Origin: Sunxiuqinia indica
GTDB lineage: Bacteria; Bacteroidota; Bacteroidia; Bacteroidales; Prolixibacteraceae
Reading direction: 5' to 3'
DNA: 64,000 bases
NCBI RefSeq assembly: GCF_009847015.1
Contig: NZ_WVEM01000017.1
Coordinates: 1 to 64,000, forward strand
How positions within the stretch are numbered: position 1 is the first letter of the stretch; the number at the start of each line of letters is the position of its first letter. Of the stretch, positions 1-6,660 are shown piece after piece. Under the pieces are notes generated by a model. That model was not told the origin of the DNA. It saw only the letters and a program-made list of their open reading frames with translations, and did no database searches. A program made the translations under genes and the position numbers.

Positions 1-26
1 TAGCCCATAAAACTACACCTGCACAT

Positions 27-272
27 TTAATCAGGATGGAAATCCAATGGAGACTCCAAACTCCCGAAAATTTGAGCAAGCTCATTTTCTCCGTTTTCCG
101 TTCCATACTCGCGAACCATTACCGTGCATTTTGCGCTGAAAATTTTGTGTTTAAAAGAAAAGATACGCAGCGCAAAACGTACCCTTTGGCACGGTAACAA
201 TGTACAAACTGCATTGCTATCCGTGCCATTAATAAACTTCATCGGTTTACGAAGAATAAAATTAATTGCCAT
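27..272 (-). CDS. Small hypothetical protein, cassette-like region
   Basis: An 81-residue open frame with an ATG start. I do not recognise the family. The protein is basic in the middle and acidic at the C-terminus, with three scattered cysteines and no signal peptide or membrane segment. The start lies in the same short context, AGCGATGG, as three neighbours (starts at 517, 1788 and 2259), which supports it as a real translation start. It is the leftmost of a series of small minus-strand genes separated by repeated spacers. It ends 2 bp from the neighbouring gene's stop region, with only a short gap. Confidence 0.45.
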   Translation of the reverse strand: MAINFILRKPMKFINGTDSNAVCTLLPCQRVRFALRIFSFKHKIFSAKCTVMVREYGTENGENELAQIFGSLESPLDFHPD

Positions 273-274
273 CG

Positions 275-517
275 CTATCTGAATGCATCTTTATCTTTTT
301 CAATTGCGGAAATAACTTCCTTAATAGGAGTATTTGCACTGTCCCAGTTTTTATCTGAATGAAGCACCACAAATCCATCGCTTTCTTGAAAAAGAACCGT
401 TATTTCATCATCAAAAAATTCCTGTAACATAGAAGCCATTATCTCGCATTGCCCATGTAATTGGCTCTCGGCTTTTTTAGCCCTTCTAAGTGCGGTACTA
501 AATTTTCTTTTATCCAT
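275..517 (-). CDS. Small hypothetical protein
   Basis: An 80-residue protein starting MDKRKF. The frame is open further upstream, but the ATG at 517 carries the AGCGATG context shared with neighbours, and the upstream extension runs through a hairpin-bearing spacer, so I choose the shorter form. The first third is basic and helical, followed by an acidic segment and a beta-like stretch ending in a charged helix. Function is unknown. Its short length and own leader fit an accessory prophage gene. Confidence 0.5.
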   Translation of the reverse strand: MDKRKFSTALRRAKKAESQLHGQCEIMASMLQEFFDDEITVLFQESDGFVVLHSDKNWDSANTPIKEVISAIEKDKDAFR

Positions 518-604
518 CGCTATAATTAATTTTATTTGTTTTTCAATTAAAAGTACGTGTAAGTTCGTAACGCAACGACAACTTGTACGAACCGTTGTGT
601 TCAA
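518..604 (-). promoter_or_regulatory. Leader with hairpin upstream of small gene
   Basis: Read on the minus strand this spacer holds the inverted pair GTTCGTA/TACGAAC followed by an ACGTACTTTTAATTG-like stretch before the start at 517. The layout (hairpin, then a CGNGTAC word, then an A/T-rich run) matches the leaders at 1270-1316, 1799-1848 and 2268-2320, although the stem bases differ. Confidence 0.4.
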
Positions 605-847
605 TTATTGAACGATACGTCCGTAACTACCACAAACAGGGCATCCACCACCTTGGCAAGCATAGCAAGGATAAACTTCGCTTACACTTTCAGGGTTCAA
701 GTAGTCAATATGCTTTGATGGTGGTTCGTCAAATATTCCAATCATTATTCCGTGAGGAAATTCCTTTATTTCTGCAAACTCGTAAAATGCACCTGCATAA
801 AACACCTCGTTGCCCTGTTTTAAGTTCTTTGCTGTTTCTATTGTCAT
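605..847 (-). CDS. Small zinc-binding-like protein
   Basis: An 80-residue protein of unknown function. Its C-terminus carries two close cysteine pairs, CYAC and CPVC, separated by a glycine run. This resembles one DnaJ-type CxxCxG zinc module, so a bound metal ion is likely (inference). The N-terminal two thirds look like a small beta-rich domain. The ATG at 847 follows an A/T-rich leader. It stands alone between two spacers of the cassette-like region. Confidence 0.55.
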   Translation of the reverse strand: MTIETAKNLKQGNEVFYAGAFYEFAEIKEFPHGIMIGIFDEPPSKHIDYLNPESVSEVYPCYACQGGGCPVCGSYGRIVQ

Positions 848-1042
848 ATCTTATTTGTTAGGTTCAATGCTTTCAATAACAGTGTACAACACTGTATAAA
901 AAACATTATAACGATTTTTTATTAAAACCGTTAGCGGTTAATTGAAACGTGATTAGTGGCTACGTTTCTTAGCCATATCGGTATAAAAAATACTACTGTG
1001 TATCTCGTATCAACTTCGCTGCGTAATTGAAGCAATTAAAAA
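848..1042. repeat. Repeated spacer of cassette-like array
   Basis: A non-coding spacer with CCGTTAGCGG near 928 and GATTAGTGGCTA near 952. Its last part, ending in TTGAAGCAATTAAAAATTA around 1027-1045, recurs almost exactly at 1453-1473 in the next spacer. Both copies sit just beyond the stop of the gene to their right-hand neighbour, so they are spacer modules and not gene sequence. Confidence 0.5.
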
Positions 1043-1261
1043 TTACCAACTGCAAATTATGTTTTCACATCCATTAATGGGGTCGGTGTGTAGTGTAAAC
1101 TTAAAGCCCTCGCGCATTAATTCAGTAACAGCTTCTTGCTTCAAATTATAAAACATCAATGATGTTCCGCCTGTTTTGCTTGTTGATTCAATAAGTTCCA
1201 ATGCTTGTTTTTTATCCATTTGGTTTTGGATAGCTAATTTTCTTGCCTCGCTCGCATTCAT
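1043..1261 (-). CDS. Small hypothetical protein
   Basis: A 72-residue protein starting MNASEARKLAIQN. The N-terminal half is strongly helical with many lysine, alanine and glutamate residues. The C-terminal half looks like an alpha/beta tail ending in a short cysteine-containing segment. No family is recognised. Small helical proteins with this kind of start are common in early regions of Bacteroidota prophages, which is context only. It has its own leader at 1270-1316. Confidence 0.5.
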   Translation of the reverse strand: MNASEARKLAIQNQMDKKQALELIESTSKTGGTSLMFYNLKQEAVTELMREGFKFTLHTDPINGCENIICSW

Positions 1262-1269
1262 GATTGTAA

Positions 1270-1316
1270 TTTTTAATTAGTACTCGTTTATAATTTTGCG
1301 GGTAATTCCCGTACTT
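1270..1316 (-). promoter_or_regulatory. Hairpin/promoter leader module, copy 1
   Basis: On the minus strand: TACGGG-AATT-ACCCGC, then AAAATTATAAACGAGTAC, then TAATTAAAAATTA before the ATG at 1261. The same order of elements recurs upstream of two further genes (1799-1848 and 2268-2320), with different stem bases but preserved pairing. Confidence 0.5.
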
Positions 1317-1330
1317 TTCATACACAAATC

Positions 1331-1401
1331 GTTAGCGGTAATGCCTAAAAAGGCTATTGCTAAACTCCAACACTCAAAAAAACAAGGCACATACCGCTAA
1401 C
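1331..1401. repeat. 71-bp inverted-repeat module in spacer
   Basis: A perfect 10-bp inverted repeat, GTTAGCGGTA at 1331-1340 and TACCGCTAAC at 1392-1401, encloses a small inner hairpin, GCCT-AAAA-AGGC at 1343-1354. Related GTTAGC or GTTGTG words occur in the other spacers (near 594, 929, 1862 and 2332). The size and nested-hairpin form resemble integron attC sites, but the RYYYAAC/GTTRRRY core consensus is not met. Confidence 0.55.
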
Positions 1402-1476
1402 ACGTTGTAAAAACAATACTACATTAGTGGCTCGCATCAACGGTAGTGCATATTTGAAGCAATTAAAAATTAAAGC

Positions 1477-1788
1477 CTACCCACGCTTCCATTTTAAGAA
1501 TTGCCATACACTCATTTTCTTAATTTCATCAATGGTAGTTTCTTTTGGTTTTGGGTTTTCAAGGTCTTTAATCCTATTTTCAAGGTCTTTAATCTTATTT
1601 TTTAAGTTATCGTTTTTCTTATGAAGTTCTTTTGCCACTTCATCATTTGTATAGTATCTTGTTCTGCTACTTACACCAAAACCAAAAGAATAGTATTCAA
1701 CCAACACATTGCCATCGGTTATTTCTTTTTTAAAATCTCTAAGTGCGTTATAATCCTCAACGCTCAATAATACTGTGTTTTTGTCCAT
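1477..1788 (-). CDS. Small coiled-coil protein
   Basis: A 103-residue protein starting MDKNTVLLSVEDYNAL. It has a short N-terminal domain, then a clear heptad-rich coiled coil (residues about 58-80). Two consecutive IKDLEN heptads are encoded by a nearly exact direct DNA repeat of 21 bp near 1557-1599. The C-terminus is basic with two tryptophans. Oligomerisation through the coil is inferred; function is unknown. The start shares the AGCGATGG context. Confidence 0.55.
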   Translation of the reverse strand: MDKNTVLLSVEDYNALRDFKKEITDGNVLVEYYSFGFGVSSRTRYYTNDEVAKELHKKNDNLKNKIKDLENRIKDLENPKPKETTIDEIKKMSVWQFLKWKRG

Positions 1789-1798
1789 CGCTTTTTTA

Positions 1799-1848
1799 AT
1801 TTTTAATTTGTACTACGTTTATAATTTATCGGGTATTTCCCGTACTGT
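1799..1848 (-). promoter_or_regulatory. Hairpin/promoter leader module, copy 2
   Basis: On the minus strand: CAGTACGGG-AAAT-ACCCG, then AAATTATAAACGTAGTAC, then AAATTAAAAATTA before the ATG at 1788. It is nearly identical to copy 1 across about 45 bases, although the two downstream genes are unrelated. Confidence 0.5.
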
Positions 1849-1863
1849 TCTTACAACCATTCG

Positions 1864-2259
1864 TTAGCATTCATTAGCCAACACACTTTTTAAAAAATCA
1901 ACCTGTCTACCATAATCATCAGCTATCTCTTTTAATAAATTCTTAACAGAAGCATTACCGTCATAAATACTGTACAATCCACTTATACTACCTTGCTTTT
2001 CTGCAAGTAATCCAATCCTTTTCAAAATCTTATTTTTTAACCCCTCGCTCAAAAACGAAATGCTAACATTTTGTAAAGGTAATGCCGCTGGTGCTTCGAT
2101 TGAGCCTTTTTCCAACGCTTCAATTAAAGCATTGTGTTTTTCCACCAGTATTCTAAATATTTCTCCTGAGAAGTTCGGCTCTCCGTCCTTTTCATTTAAC
2201 ACCCAATTAAGTTCACTACATTTTGAATCAGTTGTAATTTTTAAGTCTTTTAAATCCAT
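1864..2259 (-). CDS. Hypothetical protein, possible small phage protein
   Basis: A 131-residue acidic protein of unknown family. It is mostly helical, with a central segment rich in leucine and isoleucine (around residues 45-75) and a C-terminal helical region ending in a single cysteine. There is no signal peptide. The start at 2259 lies in the shared AGCGATGG context and behind leader copy 3. It stands apart from the replication operon that begins near 2386. Confidence 0.5.
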   Translation of the reverse strand: MDLKDLKITTDSKCSELNWVLNEKDGEPNFSGEIFRILVEKHNALIEALEKGSIEAPAALPLQNVSISFLSEGLKNKILKRIGLLAEKQGSISGLYSIYDGNASVKNLLKEIADDYGRQVDFLKSVLANEC

Positions 2260-2267
2260 CGCTCTTT

Positions 2268-2320
2268 AATTGTTAAGTTAGTACTCGTATAAATATTTGT
2301 GCGTATTTGTCGCACGATAA
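2268..2320 (-). promoter_or_regulatory. Hairpin/promoter leader module, copy 3
   Basis: On the minus strand: GTGCG-ACAAATA-CGCAC, then AAATATTTATACGAGTACTAA and an A/T-rich run to the ATG at 2259. The stem is wholly different from copies 1 and 2 (GTGCG instead of ACGGG), yet it sits in the same place and still pairs. Confidence 0.5.
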
Positions 2321-2385
2321 TTTACACTCAACGTTGTGGCACATTAAAACGATGCTACACCACATAATATAAATAATAAAAATAC

Positions 2386-2637
2386 TTACATTATGTCGTC
2401 AATTGTAACATTTTTCACTTTTTGAAATTCGTTGTTAAATGCCACAAAAAACGAGCGTGGCTGTACAACCCTTGGGTTGCTATCAATATAAAACCACCCT
2501 CCTGCTACTCTTATTACCTCGAACTCATATGGGTAGCCAGTTCCATTAGTTTTAACTATGGTGCTTTCATGTAAGTCAAGATCGTAAATCGTTTTTTGTT
2601 TAATTTCGTTCATTTTATCCGTATTTTTACTATTCAT
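2386..2637 (-). CDS. Small hypothetical prophage protein
   Basis: An 83-residue protein starting MNSKNTDKMNEIKQKT; the methionine at residue 9 is an alternative start. The sequence suggests a compact beta-rich fold with a GGWFYIDSN segment, as in small phage accessory proteins that begin with a YDLDxxEST-like strand. No function can be assigned. It lies between the spacer region to the left and the replication operon to the right. Confidence 0.5.
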   Translation of the reverse strand: MNSKNTDKMNEIKQKTIYDLDLHESTIVKTNGTGYPYEFEVIRVAGGWFYIDSNPRVVQPRSFFVAFNNEFQKVKNVTIDDIM

Positions 2638-2660
2638 ATTATTATTCGGTTAGGGCTGCA

Positions 2661-2876
2661 TTACGTTCGCTCCAAATCATTTCTTATCAGCAAGCACCGG
2701 TGACCTTCCGTGTCAATCTTTTCATTGAATATTTGACCGCAATGTCCGCAGTTAAACGGAATAAATGATTCTTCACTCTCTCGAATGTTTTCATTTAATT
2801 TTCTTATGTAACTAAATGACTTCATTTTTTTAATCTGATTTCTAATCCTTTTGCTTTGCTGTTTTTTGTAACTCAT
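2661..2876 (-). CDS. Small zinc-finger-like protein
   Basis: A 71-residue protein starting MSYKKQQSKR. I prefer the ATG at 2876 because a longer form would run into the end of the ATPase gene. The N-terminal half is very basic. The C-terminal half contains CGHC and a later HRC, a plausible C2HC or C2H2-type zinc site. Its position directly downstream of the helicase-loader pair, 10 bp away, suggests co-transcription. A nucleic-acid-binding role is inferred. Confidence 0.5.
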   Translation of the reverse strand: MSYKKQQSKRIRNQIKKMKSFSYIRKLNENIRESEESFIPFNCGHCGQIFNEKIDTEGHRCLLIRNDLERT

Positions 2877-2886
2877 GATTTTCGGG

Positions 2887-3552
2887 TTATTTTCTTCTGT
2901 TCTTTCCTCCAACCGCAATAACATTGAACATGTGAGGTATCCGGCTTCTGATTGCATCGCCGTAGTACTGTTCGACCTCGTTCATATCGATGTTGGTCGT
3001 GCAGTAGGTTTTTAGTCCTGTTTGTTGCCAATATCCGTATCGGGTATGCAAAATGTACTGAATCACATTGCGCTTGGTTCCGAAGTGTACAGATGGTTGT
3101 GGTTCGTGACCAATTTCATCAATCGCCATATTAACCGGGCAACCCGAATACCCGTTTTGGTTCGAGGTGTAAAGGTCAAGCTCTCCGGTTTGCTCAAAGT
3201 GAAGGGCAATGTCGTTAGCGGTATGAACCTTAAACCCCACGCGAAACTCTCTCAGAAAGGCTGCAAAGATGTAAAGCAATCCACTTTTACCGGTTCCAGG
3301 TATTCCCATCATCCAGATTCCTTTAACGGGGTCAAGCGTTCCTTCCTTTCCCAAAAAGTAATCCCAAAGCGATGAAATGATTTCTTTGTTGTCTTTGTCA
3401 ACGATGAATTTCAGGTCGGGATTGGTTGTTTTTACAAAAGCGTGTGCATGGTTCATGAAAATCCGCTTCAGCTTGTCTTCGTCAAAGCCCTTGAAGTTAG
3501 GTACGGACGCTGTAATCTCTTTTTGGCGCAGTAGTTGTTTGAGTTTTTTCAT
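2887..3552 (-). CDS. DnaC-like helicase-loader ATPase
   Basis: A 221-residue P-loop ATPase. Walker A is GIPGTGKS at residues 83-90, and the Walker B-like strand is MAIDEIGHE. A later TTNIDMNE segment and an arginine-rich RSRIPHMFN stretch match sensor 1 and arginine-finger positions of DnaC/IstB-type AAA+ proteins. In this family the protein loads replicative helicase onto DNA. Its first codons overlap the end of the upstream replication gene by 56 bp, so the two are translationally linked. Phage replication is the natural role. The overlap is rather long, so a slightly later start is possible. Confidence 0.8.
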   Translation of the reverse strand: MKKLKQLLRQKEITASVPNFKGFDEDKLKRIFMNHAHAFVKTTNPDLKFIVDKDNKEIISSLWDYFLGKEGTLDPVKGIWMMGIPGTGKSGLLYIFAAFLREFRVGFKVHTANDIALHFEQTGELDLYTSNQNGYSGCPVNMAIDEIGHEPQPSVHFGTKRNVIQYILHTRYGYWQQTGLKTYCTTNIDMNEVEQYYGDAIRSRIPHMFNVIAVGGKNRRK

Positions 3553-4246
3553 TCTTTCTCCAAACTTTATTTAATTCAATGGCATTTGTAAATGTCAATT
3601 TCCAATTAATTGATTTTGATTTTTTCTTTTTCTTTGAATTCCATCCGGCCTCGGTCCCCCAAAAATTTTCTTTTGCTTTTTCTAAACTTAGAAGAATATC
3701 GATGTTTGGATGGTAGCGTTCTTGTTTTTCAAGGAAGTCATGATCATTGATCAATTTATCGTATTCTGAATTCATTTCATCGAGATAAATTTCAAAGGAG
3801 TTTCGCCATGATAATATTACTTCTTCTTCATTCTTTTCATTCTTATCATTCTTGTTAGGGTTTACTTTCGGTAAAGCTTTCGGTTTACTTTCGGTAAAGT
3901 TTTCGGTTTCCTCTTGTTGATATTCCTTCCAGTTTAGCACTGTTAACAGGTGTTTCCTTCGGTTTCCTTTCCCCATATTTTTACGGGTAATCATTTTGTC
4001 TTTTTCGAGCATCTTGAAAAACTTAATTGTGGTCGGTTTTGAGCATGAAAATAATGCGGTCCACTTATCAATTGATCGAAAAGATTGTCCGGGATTACAG
4101 GTGAAAATATCATCGCCAACAGGAAATTCTACCGACTTGTGGTTTACGTTTAACAGGACGATAAGCCACCATTTAAAATATTTATCATCTTGCCATGTCC
4201 AATGATCTTGAACGGCTCGATGTAACTTTATCCATCCTTCTGCCAT
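3497..4246 (-). CDS. Phage replication protein, winged-helix N-terminus
   Basis: A 249-residue protein starting MAEGWIKLHRAVQDHW. The first ~110 residues match the N-terminal winged-helix module of phage replisome organisers: a WIKLHR start, a conserved tryptophan-rich helix, and a helix-turn-helix ending near KGNRRKHLLTVLNWKEYQ. A charged low-complexity linker follows, then a helical C-terminal region. Such proteins bind the phage origin and recruit the helicase loader, encoded here by the next gene. The start overlaps the stop of a 55-codon gene by a TAATATG arrangement. Confidence 0.75.
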   Translation of the reverse strand: MAEGWIKLHRAVQDHWTWQDDKYFKWWLIVLLNVNHKSVEFPVGDDIFTCNPGQSFRSIDKWTALFSCSKPTTIKFFKMLEKDKMITRKNMGKGNRRKHLLTVLNWKEYQQEETENFTESKPKALPKVNPNKNDKNEKNEEEVILSWRNSFEIYLDEMNSEYDKLINDHDFLEKQERYHPNIDILLSLEKAKENFWGTEAGWNSKKKKKSKSINWKLTFTNAIELNKVWRKNEKTQTTTAPKRDYSVRT

Positions 4247-4247
4247 A

Positions 4248-4415
4248 TTATTTCAGTTTTTCAAATTTTTCACACTTGTCTTTTTTAGGCTCAAATCGTT
4301 CTACCTGGTGGTTCTTTAAGCTGTCGTTTTGCTCCGGTAGTTTCAGTAGGTTCATGTATCGCGTACACCGTTTGCGTAAGGTGTACGGGCATTTGGAATT
4401 GTTGCAGAGAATCAA
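4248..4415 (-). CDS. Tiny cysteine-rich protein, TTG start
   Basis: A 55-residue frame beginning LILCNNSKCP. The TTG at 4413-4415 overlaps the TGA of the upstream gene (TTGA), and its TAA stop sits one base from the next ATG, so it fills the gap between two operon genes exactly. It has CNNSKC, a further cysteine nine residues on, and a lysine-rich C-terminus, suggesting a small metal-binding protein. The evidence is positional; no family is recognised, and the non-ATG start keeps confidence moderate. Confidence 0.4.
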   Translation of the reverse strand: MILCNNSKCPYTLRKRCTRYMNLLKLPEQNDSLKNHQVERFEPKKDKCEKFEKLK

Positions 4416-4708
4416 AACAGTTTCGATTGCGATTTATCAGTTTTCTTCTTTCTTTTTTTTGTGCTTATCCTTCTTTCGGAGAAGTGTTGACAGGGGGAAT
4501 TTAGTCTCACAAATATTTCGTCACCTTGTTGGTTTCGCTTAGAGGTACCTATAAAATCAACTGTTGCCGGTACTAAGTACCCGGTAGCAAACGATAAGTG
4601 AACTTTATACTGATGTTGGCACCCGGATCGCTTACATGAATCACAGTTGGCATCCAACCATGATAACGCTTCTGATCCGTTGCTGAAGGGTATGTGTTTC
4701 TTTTTCAT
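4412..4708 (-). CDS. Small zinc-binding prophage protein
   Basis: A 98-residue protein with CDSCKRSGCQH in the N-terminal third and a further CQH near residue 73, so a zinc site is plausible. The C-terminal 25 residues are lysine- and arginine-rich, consistent with nucleic-acid contact. The start ATG overlaps the TGA of the preceding 53-residue gene (ATGA). Function is unknown. It is part of the replication and recombination operon. Confidence 0.55.
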   Translation of the reverse strand: MKKKHIPFSNGSEALSWLDANCDSCKRSGCQHQYKVHLSFATGYLVPATVDFIGTSKRNQQGDEIFVRLNSPCQHFSERRISTKKRKKKTDKSQSKLF

Positions 4709-4866
4709 ATTACTCTTAAAAATTTACCATGTTTATCGTACTCAAATTGCACCTCTCGCTGATTGTCTGGATAAACAGAGATTGTAGATCCGATTAACGT
4801 ATTGCAGGAGCTAAAAGGAATCCCAATGTCTAAGAAGTGCTGTTTTGTTTTATCGAGGTCGGTCAT
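4705..4866 (-). CDS. Tiny hypothetical protein in prophage operon
   Basis: A 53-residue frame starting MTDLDKTKQHF and ending KFLRVI. Its ATG overlaps the TGA of the NinG gene (ATGA at 4863-4866), and its own TGA overlaps the next ATG in the same way. Two-sided ATGA coupling is strong evidence for a translated gene despite the length. It looks like a compact beta-rich domain. No function is known. Confidence 0.65.
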   Translation of the reverse strand: MTDLDKTKQHFLDIGIPFSSCNTLIGSTISVYPDNQREVQFEYDKHGKFLRVI

Positions 4867-5498
4867 TTTTTCCAAGGATCTTTAATGCCTCTTTCCTGAA
4901 GAAGCTGTTTGAATTTTGCTTTGTATTCTTCCGCTACCTGGTCGAGCGTTGTTTTGTCGAGCCTGCAGATTTGGTGCTTCTTAATTTCAAGCTCCTGAAT
5001 GGCTTCCTCTCCGTGTTGTTTTACCAGCCAGTCGCGCATTAAATCCATCCGGCCACCTCCGTATCGGTTATCCTGCAATGACTGAGGACCAACATTTCTA
5101 AAATCAAATGCCGTGGCATAGTTGGTTTTAGTCATGTCGCGTGTTTTGATATAATGGCCACACTGACAATTCTTGGTTGTAATGGTCATTCGTTGCCCGG
5201 AAGTAGCACAGATCGTAACATTATCTCTGTCGGCATAAAACAAAAGCACGTAGCGGCTAAACCATTTCCATGCAGTTGTAGTGTAGATGTTAAAGTTCTT
5301 GGATTTCGATTTTAAGCCGTTTTTAGCCGATTTGGATGTTTTGATAGGTGATTGTGCCAGTAATGCCTTATTACGAGCAATGCGTTTAGCTGATTGCTGT
5401 TCTCTCTTCTCATTTTCGCACAGGGGGCAAGCAAAAAGAGGCGAATTATATTTTCGCCTCTTTTCGATGTTGTGGGTTGAACAGGTTGGTGTTTTCAT
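4863..5498 (-). CDS. ninG: NinG-family recombination protein
   Basis: A 211-residue protein matching phage lambda NinG/Rap. A cysteine pair lies near the N-terminus (CPLC), a basic segment follows, then the core: CATSGQ, CQCGHYI and a later FDxRNVGPQSLQDNRYGGG stretch. In lambda, Rap is a structure-specific endonuclease that resolves recombination intermediates. Zinc-binding cysteines and the histidine-containing core are present, so the protein looks intact. It lies with RecT, an SbcC-like ATPase and an MBL protein on the same strand, consistent with a phage recombination set. Confidence 0.85.
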   Translation of the reverse strand: MKTPTCSTHNIEKRRKYNSPLFACPLCENEKREQQSAKRIARNKALLAQSPIKTSKSAKNGLKSKSKNFNIYTTTAWKWFSRYVLLFYADRDNVTICATSGQRMTITTKNCQCGHYIKTRDMTKTNYATAFDFRNVGPQSLQDNRYGGGRMDLMRDWLVKQHGEEAIQELEIKKHQICRLDKTTLDQVAEEYKAKFKQLLQERGIKDPWKK

Positions 5499-5500
5499 GG

Positions 5501-5908
5501 CTAAACCTGTTTTAATTTCTCTCCTGTTATTGCTAGGTACAGATTTTGAAGTTGATGGACGTATAGGATATCTACTGGCAATAAAGTATTAACAATTTCA
5601 TCTTCATCATTTGATTTATCAATCGTTATAAGTTCGATGTTTTTAAATCTATTTCCTCCATAATTGTGTACTTCAAAAATTCCATATACATATTTTGAAG
5701 ACCCATATCCACATGGTTTTTTCTTAAACCCAAACTTAATCAACCATTCTTCAGTAAGTTTAACTGGCTCTACTTGTTTCGCCCAAAGCGTTCTGTTACC
5801 ATTACCTTTTACTTGAATGTCATTCCATACTATTGCATGAACAGGAAGAATACCATATTCTGTATTGATTATGTTTCCTCTTATAAATATTGATTCGGTT
5901 ATTTTCAT
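5501..5908 (-). CDS. Conserved prophage protein of unknown function
   Basis: A 135-residue protein. The LTEEWLIKFGF segment and the C-terminal YVHQLQNLYLAITGEKL ending recur in small hypothetical proteins of Bacteroidota prophages, from memory of the family; no function is known. It appears beta-rich with no membrane segment. The start overlaps the stop of the ASCH gene (ATGA at 5905-5908), so it belongs to the same operon. Confidence 0.65.
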   Translation of the reverse strand: MKITESIFIRGNIINTEYGILPVHAIVWNDIQVKGNGNRTLWAKQVEPVKLTEEWLIKFGFKKKPCGYGSSKYVYGIFEVHNYGGNRFKNIELITIDKSNDEDEIVNTLLPVDILYVHQLQNLYLAITGEKLKQV

Positions 5909-6429
5909 GGCTCAATAATTTCAGGTGTAAAAAAGCCAAGTTTACCTTTGCATGGAGTGAATGGTAGAGGCTTTGCATTTTCGATAACAAAAGCGTTTGG
6001 TCCGGAAAACCACGGAGAATCTGATTTGGTTATAGAGTTAGTAAAAGTTGCAATTCCAATAATTCCACCAGATTGCATCTTTTCATGAACTGGCATTGGA
6101 ATTGCAACAAGGTGGTCTTTTGTGTATTTGCTTGACCAATTCCACCAATTTTTATCCCAATTTTTCCCCGCATGAATCAAAACATCGCCTCTGAAATTCT
6201 TTAGTGTGTTCCGGTTTTCAAGATCTTTGTATCCGTTTGCTATTAGCCAAGCCCACGGTTGTTTAATTGATAGGGCAGGAATTAGTGTCATTTCATCAGC
6301 TGGTTCAAATCCACTCACTCCACACGTTTTGCATTTATAGACAAATAATGATGCAAATTCGTTAGACGGTTTGCGAAAGGCAGCCAAGATTGGTTGATTA
6401 CATTCAGGGCATTTAATGAATTGTTTCAT
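5905..6429 (-). CDS. Zinc ribbon-ASCH domain protein
   Basis: A 174-residue protein with two parts. Residues 7-36 form a zinc ribbon (CPEC at 7-10, CKTC at 33-36). Residues about 50-170 are an ASCH/PUA-like domain with the typical ALSIKQPWAWLI start, an ENR turn, a GDVLIHAGK strand and a GGIIGIATF strand. ASCH domains bind RNA or modified nucleotides; some hydrolyse N4-acetylcytidine. In phages they are suspected of handling modified bases or RNA. A full set of core strands is present. The exact activity is not predictable. Confidence 0.8.
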   Translation of the reverse strand: MKQFIKCPECNQPILAAFRKPSNEFASLFVYKCKTCGVSGFEPADEMTLIPALSIKQPWAWLIANGYKDLENRNTLKNFRGDVLIHAGKNWDKNWWNWSSKYTKDHLVAIPMPVHEKMQSGGIIGIATFTNSITKSDSPWFSGPNAFVIENAKPLPFTPCKGKLGFFTPEIIEP

Positions 6430-6614
6430 GATTTTTAGCTTTAGGATTTCAATTTGAAAATGAACAAGAGGGGGCTTTCTGCTTTATTTCGGCCACTGTT
6501 GCGGTTACCATCACGTGGATTAGACTATTGGCTCAGGACTTACAAAAGAGGCTGATCGATCAGCTGCATTCATACTCATTACTCGACCTTTATTTCGGGT
6601 TCATTTTAATTTGT

Positions 6615-6657
6615 TCCCTGCCCGGAATCGAACCGGACAAGTACACCAGTACAGGGA
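6615..6657 (-). ncRNA. tRNA-like minihelix (acceptor plus T-arm)
   Basis: A 43-nt element in the gap between two genes. On the minus strand it folds as an acceptor stem, TCCCTG (6657-6652) with CAGGGA (6620-6615), and a T-arm TCCGG-TTCGATT-CCGGG carrying the canonical TTCGATT loop. Between them sits only a short hairpin, GTAC-TGGT-GTAC, where the D and anticodon arms should be. It cannot decode. It is either a decayed tRNA or a tRNA mimic. Confidence 0.55.
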
Positions 6658-6660
6658 TAA

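Noticed and set aside
1331-1401. Integron attC site
   Set aside because: Size and nested hairpins fit, but the RYYYAAC/GTTRRRY cores are not present and no integron integrase is seen, so it is kept only as a repeat.
6430-6614. Short frames of 19-20 codons in the gap before the minihelix
   Set aside because: Too short, no coupling to neighbours, no protein features.
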